Below are positions 54,764 to 64,000 of a DNA stretch of 64,000 nucleotides, piece after piece. The DNA comes from Shewanella psychrotolerans (GTDB taxonomy: Bacteria > Pseudomonadota > Gammaproteobacteria > Enterobacterales > Shewanellaceae): contig NZ_CP080419.1 in assembly GCF_019457595.1 (NCBI RefSeq), positions 2,542,001-2,606,000 of the forward strand, read 5' to 3'. The translations under genes and the position numbers were made by a program. Every line of letters starts with the position of its first letter. The stretch's first letter is position 1. The notes beneath the pieces were generated by a model. That model had not been told where the DNA came from. It worked only from the letters and a program-made list of their open reading frames with translations, and did not search any database.

Positions 54764-56065
54764 ATGAGCATCAAACAAATGAGGATTGTTATTGTTGGAG
54801 GCGGCGCTGGCGGACTCGGTCTCGCCACCCAGTTAGGCCATAAGCTCGGCAAGAAGGGAGAAGCAGAAATTATCTTAATCGATAAAAACCGCACCCACAT
54901 TTGGAAGCCGCTACTACATGAAGTCGCAACTGGTTCACTCGATGCCGATCTCGATGGTGTGGTTTATTCGGCTCACGCCGTAAAGCATGGGTACCAATTT
55001 CAACTGGGTGAACTCAATAATATCGACTTAAAACAAAAATGTATTACTTTAGCCCCCATTGTTAACGCCAACGGCGAATCGCTATTGCCCAGCAGACAAT
55101 TGAGTTACGATAAATTGGTACTCGCAGTTGGCAGCGTAAGTAACGATTTTGGCACGCCTGGAGTACAAGAGCACTGCTACTTTTTAGACTCCCACCAGCA
55201 GGCCAATCGATTTCACGATGCATTGTTAGATAGCTTTACCCGAGTACATCAATCGGATGAACTCGGTGCACTAAAAATTGCTATTGTTGGCGGCGGCGCC
55301 ACAGGCGTTGAGTTGTCAGCAGAGCTATATCACGTCACCGAACTCCTTAAAGTCTATGGCTTAAGCAAAATGACCGCCGATAAACTCAGCATTAGCTTGA
55401 TTGAAGCTGGGCCTCGAATTCTCCCCGCACTACCAGAGCGAATTGCCGCATCAGCCACTCGCGAACTCACAAAACTTGGGGTAGAAGTCAGGCAAAACAC
55501 CCGCATCAGCGAAGCCACAGCGAAAGGATTCTTAACCTCAGAATCTGAACTTATCGATGCACACCTTATGCTGTGGGCGGCAGGCGTTAAGGCGCCAGAA
55601 TTTATTCGACAAATAGATGGATTAGAGCTTAATCGCGCCAATCAGATAGTGGTCAAGCCGACACTGCAAAGTCTCACCAATGACTCACTCTATGTGATCG
55701 GCGACTGCTGCGCCTGTAAGCAAGCTGATGGCAGTTTTGTGCCACCGAGAGCGCAATCTGCCCATCAGATGGCCCAATGCGTCGAAACTAATATTCTTAA
55801 TGAAATCAAGGGTAAAAGTTTGATTGAATATGAATATATCGATCATGGGTCGTTAGTTAACTTATCGCGCTTTAGTACCGTCGGTAGTTTAATGGGTAAC
55901 TTGACCAAAAACAGCATGTTTGTCGAAGGTAAAATTGCCCGCTTTATGTATATCTCGCTTTATCGTATGCACCAAAAAGCGATTCATGGCGTGGCTAAAA
56001 CCTTTGCCTTATGGGTGGCAGAAAAAGTGATGCGAGTCGTGCGCCCAAGAATGAAGCTACACTGA
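54764..56065 (+). CDS. ndh: Type II NADH:quinone oxidoreductase (NDH-2 family)
   Basis: A 433-residue peripheral-membrane flavoprotein. Two Rossmann motifs (IVIVGGGAGGLGLATQLG for FAD and IAIVGGGATGVELSAELYHV for NADH), HIWKPLLHEVATGSLDAD, LMLWAAGVKAPEF and LYVIGDCCACKQ are typical of NDH-2. The C-terminal amphipathic region (MYISLYRMHQKAIHG) mediates membrane association. Transfers electrons from NADH to quinone without proton pumping. Confidence 0.92.
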   Translation: MSIKQMRIVIVGGGAGGLGLATQLGHKLGKKGEAEIILIDKNRTHIWKPLLHEVATGSLDADLDGVVYSAHAVKHGYQFQLGELNNIDLKQKCITLAPIVNANGESLLPSRQLSYDKLVLAVGSVSNDFGTPGVQEHCYFLDSHQQANRFHDALLDSFTRVHQSDELGALKIAIVGGGATGVELSAELYHVTELLKVYGLSKMTADKLSISLIEAGPRILPALPERIAASATRELTKLGVEVRQNTRISEATAKGFLTSESELIDAHLMLWAAGVKAPEFIRQIDGLELNRANQIVVKPTLQSLTNDSLYVIGDCCACKQADGSFVPPRAQSAHQMAQCVETNILNEIKGKSLIEYEYIDHGSLVNLSRFSTVGSLMGNLTKNSMFVEGKIARFMYISLYRMHQKAIHGVAKTFALWVAEKVMRVVRPRMKLH

Positions 56066-56171
56066 GAACAAAAGATTATCGACTGAATTTAAACCTGTAG
56101 AAGATAAGATAGCACCTATAGAAACTCGGGATAAAACGGATCATTTGAGCCGTTTTATCCTTCGGTTGTCA

Positions 56172-58100
56172 TCATTCTATCTGCTCAAGAAAATCGATGG
56201 CTACACTCAGATCTCGGGTACGATGCATGGGTGGCAAAGAGTTGATAAATGCCTGTCCGTAGGGGCGATTAACGATACGGTTATCACACAAGATCAATAC
56301 GCCGCGATCTTTTTCATCACGGATCAATCGACCTACGCCTTGATTTAAGGTGATAACCGCTTGCGGCAAAGATAAGCTCATAAAAGGGTCGTTACCTTCA
56401 CGCATAACCCCTTCGGCTCTCGCCTTATACAAGGTGTCATCGGGTGACATAAACGGCAGTTTATCAATAATAACGCAGCTTAACAGCTTACCGCGCACAT
56501 CGACGCCCTCCCAAAACGCCCCCGTCCCCAACAAGACCGCATTGCCCAATTGACGATACTTTTTCAGCAAGGTTTGTTTGCCCGCCTGGCCCTGCACTAA
56601 TAAGGGATATTGCACTCGACCGTGTAGCGCTTGCGCCACCTGATTGAGCATTCGATGACTAGTAAACAGCATGAAAGTGCGACCTTTAGCGGCATTGATA
56701 GCTTTTATCGCCACATCAACCAGCTGCTTAGTGGCATTATCATGTTGGCTGACGCTGCCAAGATGACGAGGCACACAAAATAGCGCTTGGCGGCCATAGT
56801 CAAATGGACTATCTAAGATCAAGCTTTTAGCAGCATTAAGCCCAAGTGATTTGGTGAATAGACTAAGATCACGATTAATTTGTAAGGTCGCTGAGGTAAA
56901 GATCCAACTGGTGTCAGCTCGAAACAGTGCTTCACACTCCTTGGCCACATTGATAGGTGAAATACGCAGCAGGATATGTCGATAGCCATATTCGACGCTG
57001 TAGGCGCTATTGTGATTATCACATTGGAAAAATACCGCCAATTTACTTAAGTAAGCATCGAGTTTTTCAACACAATCATCGAACTCTTCATTACGGCCAA
57101 GATATCCGAGCAACATATTTTTATAGGCAGTTAGCTCCTCTAGCAATCCCCACGAGGCGGCCATCAACTCTCGATTACCGAGTAAGTAACGCCAATCCAC
57201 TTGCTCTGTTGCAAACATTAAAGATTGCCATTGTTCAAGTTGGGTTAAACAACGTGCCGTCATGGCTGCTATCTGCGGCGAGTCAGCCATAGATTGTCGA
57301 TAAAGGTTGGCAAATTGTTCAATAAGATTAAGTAAACTTTTGATACTCAGTTGCTGACCAAAATAAGTCACCGCAATATCGGGCAGCAGGTGAGCCTCAT
57401 CGAAGATAACCGCATCGGTATCGGGCAATAGCTCGGCAAACCCGGTCTCTTTTAGAATACTATCGGCAAAAAACAGATGATGGTTAACCACGATCACCTT
57501 AGCATCCATCGCCTTTTGCCGCGCTTTACGGGTAAAACAGGCTTCATAATGCTCGCAGGCCTTGCCGATGCAACTCTCTTTTGAGCTCACGACTAACGGC
57601 AGCGCCGCTGAGTTCTCCGAAACTGAATTTATCCCGCCGATGTCGCCATCGATGGTCTGACCCGCCCATTGATTGATCCGCAAAAGATCATCTAACACTT
57701 GGCTATCCATCACATCGGCGCCGCTGAGTTGCCGCTCCATATTGCGCTGACACAGATAGTTACTACGCCCTTTAAGTAACGCGACCTTCAGTTTGATATC
57801 GAGCATCTGTTGCAGTGCAGGCAAGTCTTTAAAAAACAGCTGTTCTTGTAAGTTTTTACTGCCGGTACTGACAATAATTTGCTTACCACTTAACAGCGCA
57901 GGAACAAGATAGGCATAGGTTTTCCCCACACCGGTTCCCGCCTCCACGACCAGATTTTGACCATTCCAAATGGCCTCGCTCACTGCCGACGCCATTTGTT
58001 GCTGTTGAGGTCGACAACTGTAGCCACTCACTAAATGGGCAATGACGCCGTCATTAGCAAATATCCGCTGCACCTCTTGGGTTAATCTGCTGCTGGTCAA
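56172..58100 (-). CDS. yoaA: DinG/XPD-family ATP-dependent DNA helicase YoaA
   Basis: A 642-residue superfamily 2 helicase. Walker A is VVEAGTGVGKTYAYLVPALL (about 51-70), DEAH is VIFDEAHLLPD, and motif VI is NQGVGRLIRDEKDRG. Four cysteines at about 117, 177, 182 and 188 (NYLCQR, SCIGKACEHYEACF) are placed as in iron-sulfur cluster helicases. Involved in DNA repair in E. coli, with the HolC clamp-loader subunit. The only reasonable start is TTG 58100. It stands alone between ndh (convergent) and the his operon (divergent). Confidence 0.92.
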   Translation of the reverse strand: MTSSRLTQEVQRIFANDGVIAHLVSGYSCRPQQQQMASAVSEAIWNGQNLVVEAGTGVGKTYAYLVPALLSGKQIIVSTGSKNLQEQLFFKDLPALQQMLDIKLKVALLKGRSNYLCQRNMERQLSGADVMDSQVLDDLLRINQWAGQTIDGDIGGINSVSENSAALPLVVSSKESCIGKACEHYEACFTRKARQKAMDAKVIVVNHHLFFADSILKETGFAELLPDTDAVIFDEAHLLPDIAVTYFGQQLSIKSLLNLIEQFANLYRQSMADSPQIAAMTARCLTQLEQWQSLMFATEQVDWRYLLGNRELMAASWGLLEELTAYKNMLLGYLGRNEEFDDCVEKLDAYLSKLAVFFQCDNHNSAYSVEYGYRHILLRISPINVAKECEALFRADTSWIFTSATLQINRDLSLFTKSLGLNAAKSLILDSPFDYGRQALFCVPRHLGSVSQHDNATKQLVDVAIKAINAAKGRTFMLFTSHRMLNQVAQALHGRVQYPLLVQGQAGKQTLLKKYRQLGNAVLLGTGAFWEGVDVRGKLLSCVIIDKLPFMSPDDTLYKARAEGVMREGNDPFMSLSLPQAVITLNQGVGRLIRDEKDRGVLILCDNRIVNRPYGQAFINSLPPMHRTRDLSVAIDFLEQIE

Positions 58101-58337
58101 TCTAGGTCCATGCTCAATCTGATATAAAGTGATGCAGGCATTATCCGTGTTTCACCTTTGAGTACAAGTAGAGGCCGTTACCAAGATAGCTATTTGGATA
58201 ACAAGTTTGCTCGAAAAGGTGAATATTTTTCATTGCAGTAAAATAAGGGTTGCATAAACATCCAATCTTGATTAGTTTAAATACAACTTAGGCGAAAGCA
58301 TCGCCAAATTACACAATTATCGACACGAGAAAAGAAT

Positions 58338-58385
58338 ATGACACAGCGTTTGAACACTATCCATCATCACCATCATATGCGGTAG
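58338..58385 (+). CDS. hisL: his operon leader peptide
   Basis: A 15-residue peptide, MTQRLNTIHHHHHMR, with five consecutive His codons (CAT CAT CAC CAT CAT). It senses charged tRNA-His: ribosome stalling on the His run changes the folding of the downstream RNA and lets transcription pass the attenuator. AAAAGAA precedes the ATG. Confidence 0.95.
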   Translation: MTQRLNTIHHHHHMR

Positions 58386-58444
58386 CCTTCGGACGCTTAC
58401 TGCCGGAGGACTATTTCCTTCTGGCGGTTGATTCAAGAAAGATC

Positions 58445-58476
58445 AAAAACCCCTGGAAGGAATTCCGGGGGTTTTT
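58445..58476 (+). terminator. Transcription attenuator of the his operon
   Basis: AAAAACCCCTGGAA - GGAA - TTCCGGGGGTTTTT, 60 bp after the leader stop and 68 bp before hisG. The region 58383-58440 holds alternative pairing segments (CCGGAGG.../CCTTCTGG) that could form the antiterminator. Confidence 0.92.
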
Positions 58477-58543
58477 AGTTTTAAATTTAAGCTTTTGTTT
58501 TTATACAATTAATTTTATTGAATCAACGTAGAGGAAGTCAGTT

Positions 58544-59443
58544 ATGTCAGAGTCAAACAGATTACGTATCGCCATCCAGAAATCGGGGCGCCTATCTAAA
58601 GAATCACAAAAGCTATTAAAAAGTTGTGGTGTTAAGTTTAACGTTAACGAACAACGCCTTATCGCACACTCTGACAATATGCCAATCGACCTTCTGCGTG
58701 TGCGTGACGATGATATTCCTGGTTTAGTCATGGATGGCGTGGTTGATCTCGGCATCATTGGTGAAAACGTGCTCGAAGAGGAGCAGATTGAGCGTCAAAC
58801 CTTAGGCAAACCATCGGAATGCCTCAAGCTGAGAGAGCTTGATTTTGGCGCCTGTCGACTATCACTTGCCGTACCAACCGAATTTAGTTATCAAGATGCG
58901 ACCTCACTCGAAGGGCTTAGAATCGCCACCTCTTACCCGAATCTACTTCGCCGTTATATGCAAAAAAAGGGCATAAGTTATCGCGACTGTATGCTCAAGG
59001 GATCGGTGGAAGTCGCGCCTCGTGCAGGCCTTGCCGATGGGATCTGTGACTTGGTATCAACTGGGGCCACTCTAGAAGCAAATGGCCTGTATGAAACTGA
59101 AGTGATCTACCAATCTATGGCTTGCATCATTCAATCGACACAAGAGCAAACCCCAAAAAAGCAAGCGTTGATCAACAAAATCCTCTCTCGTATCAATGGC
59201 GTTGTACGTGCCAAAGAGAGTAAATATATTCTACTACACGCCCCTACCGAAACTCTCGATCAAATTGTGGCCCTGTTACCTGGTGCAGAGAACCCAACCG
59301 TACTGCCCTTGAATGATGATACCAATCGCGTCGCTATCCACGCGGTAAGCACTGAAGATCTGTTCTGGGATACTATGGAGGAGCTGACTCAGCTCGGAGC
59401 CAGTTCAATACTGGTCATGCCAATCGAAAAAATGATGGGTTAA
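58544..59443 (+). CDS. hisG: ATP phosphoribosyltransferase, long form
   Basis: 299 residues, the long HisG type with a C-terminal ACT-like regulatory domain (from about residue 225). [20 protein letters not shown] at the start and the PRPP-binding region [17 protein letters not shown] are diagnostic. First and feedback-inhibited step: ATP plus PRPP to phosphoribosyl-ATP. First structural gene after the attenuator; hisD starts 4 bp after its stop. Confidence 0.96.
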   Translation: MSESNRLRIAIQKSGRLSKESQKLLKSCGVKFNVNEQRLIAHSDNMPIDLLRVRDDDIPGLVMDGVVDLGIIGENVLEEEQIERQTLGKPSECLKLRELDFGACRLSLAVPTEFSYQDATSLEGLRIATSYPNLLRRYMQKKGISYRDCMLKGSVEVAPRAGLADGICDLVSTGATLEANGLYETEVIYQSMACIIQSTQEQTPKKQALINKILSRINGVVRAKESKYILLHAPTETLDQIVALLPGAENPTVLPLNDDTNRVAIHAVSTEDLFWDTMEELTQLGASSILVMPIEKMMG

Positions 59444-59447
59444 CACT

Positions 59448-60803
59448 ATGACATTAACGACGAGTACTAATGTGATTAAGGTCGAGATGCAACAACTCAA
59501 GTGGGCAGAGTTAAGCCTTGCTGAGCAACAACAGGCGTTGCAGCGCTCTCCCCTCGTTGGCGATTTGGCGCTAGAGCAAAGTGTCAAAAACATTATTGAT
59601 AAGGTGGCTAACGAAGGTGATGTCGCGCTCAAGCAGTTTTCAAAGCAGTTTGATGACGTCGAGTTAGATGAACTTGCACTGTCTGACGTTGAGATAAAGG
59701 CCGCTTGCGCTAGGGTTAACGATGAGATAAAAACTGCCATCGCGCAAGCGATGAGCAACATTGAGACCTTCCATAAAGCGCAAGCATTTCAAGGTATTGA
59801 TGTTGAAACTCAAACGGGTGTGCGCTGTGAGCTTCGCAGTGAGCCTATCGAGAAAGTGGGGCTCTATATTCCTGGAGGCAGTGCACCGCTCATTTCCACC
59901 GTATTGATGCTCGCATTGCCAGCCAACATTGCGGGATGTGAGCAACGTGTATTGGTCAGCCCTCCCCCTATTGATGATGCCATCGTCTACGCTGCCAATG
60001 CATGTGGGATCACAGAGATTTTTCAAGTGGGCGGTGCCCAAGCCATCGCAGCCCTCGCATTAGGCACTGAGACGATCCCTGCGGTAGATAAGATTTTTGG
60101 CCCCGGTAATCGCTATGTCACCGAAGCTAAACGTCTGGTATCCCAAGATAGTCGCTGCGTGGTGAGTATCGATATGCCAGCGGGCCCATCAGAGGTCTTA
60201 GTTATCGCAGATGAAGACGCTAACCCCAGCTTTATTGCCGCCGACCTATTATCTCAAGCGGAGCACGGCCCAGACTCTCAAGTAATGCTGGTCACCGACA
60301 GTCAAAACCTCGCTAATGAAGTCAATCAAGCACTGCAGCAGCAACTTGCGCTATTACCTAGAGCCGATATTGCGACAACGGCATTAAGTTGCAGCCGTAC
60401 CATATTAGTTGACGATATGAACGAAGCGGCCAAGGTATCCAACCGTTATGGCCCAGAACACTTAATTATTCAAACCAATGCGCCCCGTGAGCTACTTAAG
60501 CAAATTCGCGCAGCAGGGTCGGTATTTTTAGGGGCTTACACACCTGAGTCGGTTGGCGATTACGCCAGTGGCACCAATCATGTGTTACCCACTTACGGTT
60601 ATAGCAGAGCCGTATCTAGCCTATCACTTGCCGATTTTAGCCGCCGATTTACCGTGCAAGAACTCAGTGCAGAAGGTTTAATGGGGCTAGGCCAAAGCGT
60701 AATGACACTTGCTAGCGCCGAGCAACTCGATGCGCACAGAAATGCCGTTGCAGTGCGCCTACTTAGCATTGAAACCGAAACAAATATAGAGAAGGAAGCC
60801 TAA
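59448..60803 (+). CDS. hisD: Histidinol dehydrogenase
   Basis: A 451-residue NAD- and Zn-dependent enzyme performing the last two oxidation steps to histidine. Motifs: IPGGSAPLISTVLMLALPA, FGPGNRYVTEAKRLV, DMPAGPSEVLVIAD, LLSQAEHGPDSQ (catalytic Glu-His), and YGPEHLIIQ. The N-terminus is about 15 residues longer than usual; the second ATG (MQQLKWAELS, about 59487) is an alternative start. hisC follows one base after the stop. Confidence 0.96.
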   Translation: MTLTTSTNVIKVEMQQLKWAELSLAEQQQALQRSPLVGDLALEQSVKNIIDKVANEGDVALKQFSKQFDDVELDELALSDVEIKAACARVNDEIKTAIAQAMSNIETFHKAQAFQGIDVETQTGVRCELRSEPIEKVGLYIPGGSAPLISTVLMLALPANIAGCEQRVLVSPPPIDDAIVYAANACGITEIFQVGGAQAIAALALGTETIPAVDKIFGPGNRYVTEAKRLVSQDSRCVVSIDMPAGPSEVLVIADEDANPSFIAADLLSQAEHGPDSQVMLVTDSQNLANEVNQALQQQLALLPRADIATTALSCSRTILVDDMNEAAKVSNRYGPEHLIIQTNAPRELLKQIRAAGSVFLGAYTPESVGDYASGTNHVLPTYGYSRAVSSLSLADFSRRFTVQELSAEGLMGLGQSVMTLASAEQLDAHRNAVAVRLLSIETETNIEKEA

Positions 60804-60804
60804 T

Positions 60805-61851
60805 ATGGGTCAGCAGAAGTTAACTATTGCCGAGCGACTTGCACGCCCAGAACTACTGACGCTGCAGCCCTATCAATCTGCACGCCGCATTGGAGGTGAG
60901 GGTCAAATTTGGATCAATGCCAATGAGTCGCCTTTTAACAACAGTGATATCGATAATCTCAACCGTTATCCTGAATGTCAGCCACCAGCACTCATTAACG
61001 CCTATGCGCAATACGCCAAGGTGCGCTGCGAACAAGTCGTCACTAGTCGCGGTGCCGATGAAGCCATTGAACTATTGATCCGCACATTTTGTGTGCCGGG
61101 CAAAGATAGTATCGCCTGTTTTGGCCCGACCTATGGTATGTACGCCATTAGCGCACAAACCTTTAATGTCGGCGTTAATGCCCTGCGTCTCAATGATGAG
61201 TATCAACTGCCAAATGATATCGCAGAACAAGTTACTGATGCTAAGTTAGTGTTTATTTGTAACCCCAACAATCCCACTGGTACAGTCATTAGCCCAGAGG
61301 TAATAGCGCAGGTTATCGCAAAGCTGCCTGATGCACTCGTTGTTGTCGATGAAGCCTATATCGAGTTTTGCCCAGACTACAGCGTTGCCAACCTTATCGA
61401 CCAGTTTGACAACCTCATAGTGCTACGCACCTTGTCCAAAGCATTTGCGCTGGCTGGCGCGCGCTGCGGCTTTATGCTCGCCAATAGTGAGATCATTGAA
61501 ATGGTGATGCGAGTCATCGCGCCCTACCCAGTGCCTTTGCCAGTATCGAATCTTGCTTGCGAGGCGCTAAACCCACAAGGGATCGACACCATGAAACAAC
61601 AAGTCAGCCAACTTAAACAAAATGGTTTACGACTCAGTGAAGCCTTACTGCGCATCGGTGCTAAAGTGCTACCCGCCAATGGCAACTTTGTGCTGGCGAG
61701 CTTTAATGATGTGACCGAGATGCAAAATAAACTTAAACAAGGTGGTGTTGTTACCCGCGCTTACAAAGACCCCGCCCTTGCTGACAGTATTCGCTTTAGT
61801 TTTGCCAGCGATGAGCAAACTGATACGTTAATCAATCTGCTCGTCGATTAG
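60805..61851 (+). CDS. hisC: Histidinol-phosphate aminotransferase
   Basis: A 348-residue fold-type I PLP enzyme. INANESPFNN near the N-terminus, FICNPNNPTGT, VVDEAYIEF, and the PLP Lys in LRTLSKAFALAGARCG. Converts imidazole-acetol phosphate and glutamate to histidinol phosphate. GAAGGA precedes the ATG. It is followed by an 81-bp gap before hisB. Confidence 0.96.
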   Translation: MGQQKLTIAERLARPELLTLQPYQSARRIGGEGQIWINANESPFNNSDIDNLNRYPECQPPALINAYAQYAKVRCEQVVTSRGADEAIELLIRTFCVPGKDSIACFGPTYGMYAISAQTFNVGVNALRLNDEYQLPNDIAEQVTDAKLVFICNPNNPTGTVISPEVIAQVIAKLPDALVVVDEAYIEFCPDYSVANLIDQFDNLIVLRTLSKAFALAGARCGFMLANSEIIEMVMRVIAPYPVPLPVSNLACEALNPQGIDTMKQQVSQLKQNGLRLSEALLRIGAKVLPANGNFVLASFNDVTEMQNKLKQGGVVTRAYKDPALADSIRFSFASDEQTDTLINLLVD

Positions 61852-61932
61852 TGGCCGCGAAGCACTGACATTAACCAATATAACCCTAGATAGCGGCACA
61901 GAATAAGAATTGAAATTGAAGGTAGAATAAAG

Positions 61933-63000
61933 ATGAAGCAAAAGATCCTTTTTATCGATAGAGATGGCACCATCATCGAAGAGCCAATCACCGACAAACA
62001 AGTTGATAGCTTAGCCAAGTTGGTCTTTGAGCCACAAGTTATCCCTGCACTACTTAAGCTACAAAAAGCGGGTTATCGGCTCGTGATGGTCAGTAACCAA
62101 GATGGATTAGGCACACCGTCATTCCCAAAAGATGATTTTGATGCCCCGCAAAACATGATGATGCAGATCTTAACCAGTCAAGGTGTGGTCTTCGATGAGG
62201 TGCTTATCTGCCCTCACTTTAATGATGAAAACTGCAGTTGTCGCAAACCTAAATTGGGTTTAGTAAAATCCTATCTTACCGAAGGCCGCGTCGATTTTAC
62301 CGCATCAGCCGTAATTGGCGACCGAGAAACCGATCTAGGTCTTGCCGATGCCATGGGAATAGCGGGACTGCAATACAACCGTGAGACCCTAAACTGGGAT
62401 GCGATTGCCGATAAGCTGCTAAGCAACGATCGCGTTGCAACCGTTGTACGTACCACCAAAGAAACCGACATTCGCGTCACTATTGATTTAGATAGCCAAC
62501 AGAAAAGTGACATCAATACAGGCATAGGCTTTTTTGACCACATGCTCGACCAAATCGCTACCCACGGCAGCTTTAAGATGGATGTCAGCGTCGATGGCGA
62601 CTTAGAGATTGACGATCACCACAGCGTTGAAGATACCGCGTTGGCTATTGGTGACGCACTAAGACAAGCCCTGGGTGACAAGCGCGGCATCGCCCGCTTT
62701 GGCTTTAGCATCCCGATGGATGAAGCCAGTGCATCTTGTTTGCTGGACCTATCAGGTCGACCATTCATTAAGTTTGACGGCCAATTTGAACGTGAAATGG
62801 TGGGCGAAATGGCCACCGAAATGGTGCCGCATTTTTTCCGCTCTTTCGCCGACGGACTGCGCTGTACTCTGCACTTATCTACCAATGGCGATAACGATCA
62901 CCACAAAGTTGAAAGTCTATTTAAAGTGCTTGGTCGTACCCTTCGCCAAGCCGTCAAAGTCGAGGGTGATGCCTTGCCATCAAGTAAAGGTGTGTTATGA
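61933..63000 (+). CDS. hisB: Bifunctional histidinol-phosphatase / imidazoleglycerol-phosphate dehydratase
   Basis: 355 residues. The N-terminal HAD phosphatase has nucleophile Asp in [12 protein letters not shown] (D9, D11), MVSNQDGLG, and the Zn-binding loop [15 protein letters not shown]. The C-terminal IGPD domain has [33 protein letters not shown] and [11 protein letters not shown]. The fused form is typical of enterobacteria and relatives. hisH overlaps the last bases (ATGA). Confidence 0.97.
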   Translation: MKQKILFIDRDGTIIEEPITDKQVDSLAKLVFEPQVIPALLKLQKAGYRLVMVSNQDGLGTPSFPKDDFDAPQNMMMQILTSQGVVFDEVLICPHFNDENCSCRKPKLGLVKSYLTEGRVDFTASAVIGDRETDLGLADAMGIAGLQYNRETLNWDAIADKLLSNDRVATVVRTTKETDIRVTIDLDSQQKSDINTGIGFFDHMLDQIATHGSFKMDVSVDGDLEIDDHHSVEDTALAIGDALRQALGDKRGIARFGFSIPMDEASASCLLDLSGRPFIKFDGQFEREMVGEMATEMVPHFFRSFADGLRCTLHLSTNGDNDHHKVESLFKVLGRTLRQAVKVEGDALPSSKGVL

Positions 63001-63668
63001 GCAATGATAAAGACAGCACCATAATCATCGACACAGGCTGCGCCAATTTAAGCTCGGTTCGCTATGCTTTTGAGCGCATCGGTGCCGATGTTGAAATTTG
63101 TGACGATTTGGCCAAGATCAACGCAGCTACCCGGGTCGTACTACCCGGTGTGGGTAGCGCTCAAGCGGCTATGGCATCACTTAATGACAAGTCCCTCGTT
63201 GATACCATTAAGTCATTAACCCAACCCGTACTGGGCGTCTGCCTTGGCATGCAGATGATGACCAACTCATCGACTGAGCGCGGTAACTTTGCGGCTCAAA
63301 GCAGCACTGACGGTTGTCGTTGCTTAGAACTTATCGACACAGAGATTGGCGACCTCGATAGCCATGGACTACCACTGCCTCACATGGGCTGGAACCAGAT
63401 AACGCCAACTGACCACCCACTGTTTGCAGGAATTGCCGCTGGCAGTTATGTCTATTTTGTTCATAGCTACCGCGCGCCAATCAGTCAATACACCATAGCC
63501 AAGAGTGAATATGGTGAAGCTTTTAGCGCTGCTATCGCTAAAGATAATTTTATGGGGGTGCAATTTCACCCTGAAAAAAGTGCCGCCATTGGCGCGCAGA
63601 TCCTGAAAAATTTTATGAAAATGACCCGTGACAATCTAACCCCACAAAGATCGGAGGCCGCCCAATGA
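62997..63668 (+). CDS. hisH: Imidazole glycerol phosphate synthase, glutamine amidotransferase subunit
   Basis: A 223-residue class I glutaminase. Nucleophile Cys in [11 protein letters not shown]; His-x-Glu in [10 protein letters not shown]; the N-terminus [20 protein letters not shown] is typical. Supplies ammonia to HisF. Overlaps hisB by four bases and hisA by four bases, so the operon is tightly coupled. Confidence 0.96.
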   Translation: MSNDKDSTIIIDTGCANLSSVRYAFERIGADVEICDDLAKINAATRVVLPGVGSAQAAMASLNDKSLVDTIKSLTQPVLGVCLGMQMMTNSSTERGNFAAQSSTDGCRCLELIDTEIGDLDSHGLPLPHMGWNQITPTDHPLFAGIAAGSYVYFVHSYRAPISQYTIAKSEYGEAFSAAIAKDNFMGVQFHPEKSAAIGAQILKNFMKMTRDNLTPQRSEAAQ

Positions 63669-64000
63669 TCATTCCTGCAATCGATCTTATCGACGGCCAA
63701 GTGGTTCGCCTCTATCAAGGCGACTATAACCAACAAACGACTTTTGCCTTAAGCCCATTAAGCCAGCTGCAATCTTATCAAGCTCAAGGCGCCAAATGGC
63801 TACATATCGTTGACCTTACTGGTGCGAAAGACCCAGAGCAACGCCAAACAACATTGATCGCTGAGTTAGTAAACGGACTCGATGCCAATATTCAAGTGGG
63901 CGGTGGTATTCGCAGTGAGGCACAAGTGGCTGAGCTGCTCGAAATCGGCGTCAAACGGGTGGTAATAGGCTCGCTCGCAGTGAAAGAGACCGCGCTGGTC
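63665..64000 (+). CDS. hisA: HisA, phosphoribosylformimino-AICAR-P isomerase (truncated by window edge)
   Basis: The first 112 codons of a TIM-barrel enzyme. [20 protein letters not shown] with the catalytic Asp, [12 protein letters not shown], and the phosphate-binding VGGGIRSE and [10 protein letters not shown] blocks identify HisA. The frame continues past base 64000. Confidence 0.95.
   Translation, partial: MIIPAIDLIDGQVVRLYQGDYNQQTTFALSPLSQLQSYQAQGAKWLHIVDLTGAKDPEQRQTTLIAELVNGLDANIQVGGGIRSEAQVAELLEIGVKRVVIGSLAVKETALV

Noticed and set aside
58353..58379. His-rich run as a metal-binding peptide
   Set aside because: Position directly before an attenuator and hisG explains the His codons as a leader peptide.
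59664..60041. 125-residue antisense frame opposite hisD
   Set aside because: A shadow of hisD codon structure; no start signals or recognisable domain.
1..64000. CRISPR arrays, tRNA/rRNA genes, prophage or conjugative modules
   Set aside because: No regularly spaced repeats, no tRNA cloverleaf, and no integrase or phage structural gene was seen; the only transposase is the IS3-family element.

Overview
The window looks like a chromosomal segment of a marine gammaproteobacterium, most probably a Shewanella. The evidence is the gene orders (hmgA-hpd, ycgN-transglycosylase-ycgL next to minCDE, divergent fadR/nhaB followed by dsbB, rnd-fadD, hisGDCBHA behind a poly-His leader) and the protein sequences themselves. 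It is almost entirely core genome. The clear accessory spots are a short island at about 39.9-42.5 kb and scattered small repeats.

Layout. 0-6.4 kb: an edge fragment of a periplasmic solute-binding protein, two small envelope proteins, a LysR regulator divergent from a tyrosine-degradation pair (homogentisate dioxygenase, 4-hydroxyphenylpyruvate dioxygenase), a LysE-type exporter and a FemAB-like acyltransferase. 6.5-12.4 kb: exported peptide-degrading enzymes (gamma-glutamyltransferase, M20 peptidase, M3 lipoprotein peptidase). 13.1-17.4 kb: a tight four-gene unit of cupredoxin-like protein, membrane EAL phosphodiesterase, DUF3034 outer-membrane-like protein and lipoprotein truncated haemoglobin; this looks like an envelope signalling module. 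17.7-24 kb: a cpdB-like nucleotidase under a perfect CRP site, a DUF938 methyltransferase, a long acyl-CoA dehydrogenase and a hexose-6-phosphate mutarotase. 24-36.5 kb: ydbH-ynbE-ydbL, then a universal stress protein and an asparaginase, then tamA-tamB, so two envelope-spanning lipid-transport systems lie within 12.5 kb. 36.6-39.9 kb: fadR, nhaB, dsbB.

39.9-42.5 kb is the island: hairpin-rich repeats facing each other in inverted orientation around a gene with a HEPN-type R-x5-H motif, which is split by a complete IS3-family element with a 3-bp target duplication. 42.5-49.4 kb: ycgN, a transglycosylase homologue lacking the catalytic Glu, ycgL, minCDE, rnd, fadD. 49.6-58.1 kb: alpha/beta hydrolase, exported methyltransferase-like protein, M50-type membrane protein, an unknown small protein, tsaB, an EamA transporter, type II NADH dehydrogenase and the YoaA helicase. 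58.3-64 kb: the histidine operon with leader peptide and attenuator, running off the right edge inside hisA.

Repeats. Five copies or fragments of a small element with about 33-bp terminal inverted repeats (ATACCAAT...ATTGGTAT type, full size about 260 bp) lie next to gene ends at 8.2, 12.4, 12.7, 20.0 and 46.3 kb. Some are full length, one is internally deleted and one is truncated, as expected of a non-autonomous MITE-like family. No CRISPR array, tRNA, rRNA or prophage was seen.

All calls rest on reading the sequence and on knowledge of the families. No database search was run.
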